Below are positions 6,145 to 7,683 of a stretch of DNA of 7,683 bases, one piece after another (the stretch's first letter is position 1; the number at the start of each line of letters is the position of its first letter). Source of the DNA: Avibacterium volantium_A. GTDB lineage: Bacteria > Pseudomonadota > Gammaproteobacteria > Enterobacterales > Pasteurellaceae. The stretch lies in contig NZ_JBMMGT010000044.1 in NCBI RefSeq assembly GCF_049366555.1, positions 1-7,683 on the forward strand, written 5' to 3'. The translations under genes were made by a program, and so were the position numbers. The notes under the pieces were generated by a model, which did no database searches, was not told the origin of the DNA, and worked only from the letters and a program-made list of their open reading frames with translations.

Positions 6145-6907
6145 TCAAGCAATGATGAATATTGAGGTTCTGCGTTATAACCCTGAAGTGGATAAAGAAC
6201 CTTATTTAAGAACTTACCAAGTGCCTTATGATAGCCAAACCTCATTGTTAGATGCACTTGGTTATATTAAAGATAAACTTGAGCCTGAATTGTCTTACCG
6301 CTGGTCTTGTCGTATGGCAATTTGTGGTTCGTGCGGAATGATGGTAAACGATAAGCCTAAACTCGCTTGCAAAACCTTCTTGCGTGATTACAGCGGTCAT
6401 ATGCGTATTGAACCATTGGCTAACTTCCCAATTGAACGTGATTTAGTGGTGGATCTCAGCCACTTTATCGAAAGTTTAGAAAGCATTAAGCCTTATATTA
6501 TCGGTAATGAAGCGCCGCCATTAGATGGCAAACCGCACCCATCAGCGGAATTAGCGAAAAGCCGTACTAAGCAAACACCAGCACAATTAGAGAAATATCG
6601 TCAATTCTCAATGTGTATTAACTGTGGTTTATGCTATGCCGCTTGCCCACAATTCGGCTTAAATCCAGAATTTGTCGGCCCTGCTGCAATTACATTGGCG
6701 CATCGCTATAACCTTGATAATCGTGATCACGGTAAAGCTGAACGAATGAAAATTCTTAACGGTGATAATGGGGTGTGGAGCTGTACATTCGTGGGTTACT
6801 GTTCTGAAGTGTGTCCAAAACACGTTAATCCAGCCTCCGCAGTGAACCAAGGCAAAATCGAAAGTGCGAAAGACTACGTTTTTGCAATGTTAAAACCGCA
6901 AAACTAA
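6137..6907 (+). CDS. frdB: Fumarate reductase iron-sulfur subunit FrdB
   Basis: FrdB passes electrons from quinol in the membrane to the FAD of FrdA through three iron-sulfur clusters. The 256-residue product has an N-terminal plant-ferredoxin-like domain with Cys58, Cys63, Cys66 and Cys78 for [2Fe-2S] (SCRMAICGSCG). The C-terminal domain has Cys160, 163, 166 and 170 (CINCGLCYAACP) and Cys216, 222 and 226 (SCTFVGYCSEVCP) for the [4Fe-4S] and [3Fe-4S] clusters. Lys240, matching E. coli Lys228 near the quinol site, is kept. Compared with E. coli FrdB (244 residues) it carries about 11 extra residues in the linker between the domains (near 125-145, Pro/Lys-rich). The ATG at 6137 has AAGGAG 7 nt upstream inside the frdA tail; the frame is open further upstream, but nothing there resembles FrdB. 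The overlap suggests translational coupling with frdA. Confidence 0.98.
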   Translation: MANQAMMNIEVLRYNPEVDKEPYLRTYQVPYDSQTSLLDALGYIKDKLEPELSYRWSCRMAICGSCGMMVNDKPKLACKTFLRDYSGHMRIEPLANFPIERDLVVDLSHFIESLESIKPYIIGNEAPPLDGKPHPSAELAKSRTKQTPAQLEKYRQFSMCINCGLCYAACPQFGLNPEFVGPAAITLAHRYNLDNRDHGKAERMKILNGDNGVWSCTFVGYCSEVCPKHVNPASAVNQGKIESAKDYVFAMLKPQN

Positions 6908-6919
6908 AGGAGAAGTAAA

Positions 6920-7315
6920 ATGACAACAGTAACCGCAAGCAAACGCAAAAAATATGTGCGTGAAGTGAAACCAACTTGGTGGAAAAAGTTAGATTTTTAC
7001 AAATTCTATGTATTGCGTGAAAGCACAGCCGTTCCAACCCTATGGTTTTGTTTAGAGCTATTTTACGGCTTAATTTGCCTAGGCAATGGCACATTCGCCA
7101 CAAATTTTGTTCATTTCTTGCAAAACCCAATCGTGGTGATTTTAAACATCATCACTCTTGGTGCAGTGCTATTAAATAGCTACACGTTCTTTAATATGGC
7201 ACCACAAATGGCCAATATTATTGTGAAAAATGAACGCCTAGATGCCAAATTAATCTCTCGCGTATTCTGGGGGATTACCGCTTTCGTTAGCATTATTACC
7301 TTAATTCTCGTATAG
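6920..7315 (+). CDS. frdC: Fumarate reductase membrane anchor subunit FrdC
   Basis: FrdC is one of two inner-membrane anchors that bind the FrdAB head and form the menaquinol oxidation site. The 131-residue product has a basic cytoplasmic N-terminus (KRKKYVRE, WWKKLDFY) and three hydrophobic helices, roughly 38-57, 69-92 and 112-131. Arg33-Glu34 in VLRESTAVP match E. coli Arg28-Glu29, the glutamate being important for quinol chemistry. At the position of E. coli His82 (LLHTKTW) this protein has Asn86 (LLNSYTF), and the nearby Trp86 is Phe90. It starts 12 nt after frdB, with AAGGAG 7 nt upstream of the ATG. Like the E. coli protein, it shows no sign of haem-ligand conservation. Confidence 0.96.
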   Translation: MTTVTASKRKKYVREVKPTWWKKLDFYKFYVLRESTAVPTLWFCLELFYGLICLGNGTFATNFVHFLQNPIVVILNIITLGAVLLNSYTFFNMAPQMANIIVKNERLDAKLISRVFWGITAFVSIITLILV

Positions 7316-7326
7316 GAAATAAGAAT

Positions 7327-7671
7327 ATGAATAAACAAAATCCAAAACGTTCAAATGAACCTGTTGTATGGTTATTATTTGGTGCGGGCGGTGCAATCAG
7401 TGCCGTATTCTTCCCTGTTCTTGTGCTGATTTTAGGCTTTTTACTTCCATTTGGATTGGTTTCGCCAGACAATATCATTGCATTTACAGGTACTTGGATA
7501 GGAAAATTAGCACTCCTTGCATTACTAATCTTACCTGCTTGGTGTGGCATTCACCGTGTTCACCTAGGTTTGCATGATTTTAAAGTACATATTCCAGCCG
7601 CAGGCGTGATTTTCTACGGACTCGCTACGCTATTTTCAATCTTAACCATTTTTGCCGTATGGCACATTTAA
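7327..7671 (+). CDS. frdD: Fumarate reductase membrane anchor subunit FrdD
   Basis: FrdD is the second inner-membrane anchor of quinol:fumarate reductase. The 114-residue product (E. coli 119) starts with the family signature NPKRSNEPVVWLLFGAGG and has three hydrophobic helices, roughly 14-45, 50-75 and 91-112. The motif WCGIHRVHLGLHDFKVHIP keeps His76, matching E. coli His80. In the segment AFTGTWIG, E. coli Phe57 is kept (Phe53), but Gln59 and Ser60 are replaced by Gly55 and Thr56. It starts 11 nt after frdC; its ribosome site AGGAA (7314-7318) overlaps the frdC stop codon, suggesting coupled translation. It is complete, ending with TAA 12 nt before the window edge, so the operon terminator is not visible. 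Confidence 0.96.
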   Translation: MNKQNPKRSNEPVVWLLFGAGGAISAVFFPVLVLILGFLLPFGLVSPDNIIAFTGTWIGKLALLALLILPAWCGIHRVHLGLHDFKVHIPAAGVIFYGLATLFSILTIFAVWHI

Positions 7672-7683
7672 GATAAACGAGAA

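Noticed and set aside
1..7683. CRISPR array, insertion sequence, tRNA, rRNA or prophage
   Set aside because: No regularly spaced repeats, transposase motifs, terminal inverted repeats, or tRNA or rRNA signatures were seen on either strand.

Overview
The window looks like chromosomal DNA from a Pasteurellaceae bacterium, probably Haemophilus sensu stricto or a close relative such as Aggregatibacter. Four things support this: an inverted pair of the Hin-type DNA uptake signal AAGTGCGGT built into a terminator, two porins of the Haemophilus OmpP2 type, the AT-rich composition, and the epmA/frdABCD divergent arrangement with Haemophilus-like Frd sequences. I cannot name the species from the sequence alone. 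All family comparisons were made from memory, without a database search.

Layout. Positions 1-1460 (minus strand) hold an intact OmpP2-like porin with its own terminator, signal peptide, a promoter candidate and a near-perfect CRP site. Positions 1461-2760 (minus) hold a second, paralogous porin. It keeps a strong promoter, a ribosome binding site, a signal peptide and a C-terminal Phe, but a 1-base deletion in a short A-tract at codon 30 puts a stop at codon 33. Positions 2743-3010 are an AT-rich spacer with no gene that I can support. Positions 3011-4050 (minus) hold epmA (genX/poxA), the EF-P lysine ligase, followed by a 15-bp-arm terminator made from the paired uptake signals. Positions 4051-4344 are the divergent epmA-frdA control region, with a combined CRP/FNR-like site, a sigma-70 promoter candidate and several perfect inverted repeats. 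Positions 4345-7671 (plus) hold the complete frdABCD operon.

How the genes work together. FrdA (flavoprotein) and FrdB (iron-sulfur protein) form the cytoplasmic catalytic head of quinol:fumarate reductase, and FrdC and FrdD anchor it in the inner membrane and hold the quinol site. Together they carry out anaerobic fumarate respiration. The cistrons are tightly packed (an 8-nt overlap, then gaps of 12 and 11 nt). epmA is a conserved neighbour of frd in gammaproteobacteria but acts in translation. The porins control outer-membrane permeability and have no direct link to frd.

No clearly new multi-gene system was found. The points most worth checking are the frameshifted second porin, the overlapping CRP/FNR site and palindromes upstream of frdA, and the changes at quinone-site positions in FrdC and FrdD relative to the E. 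coli enzyme.
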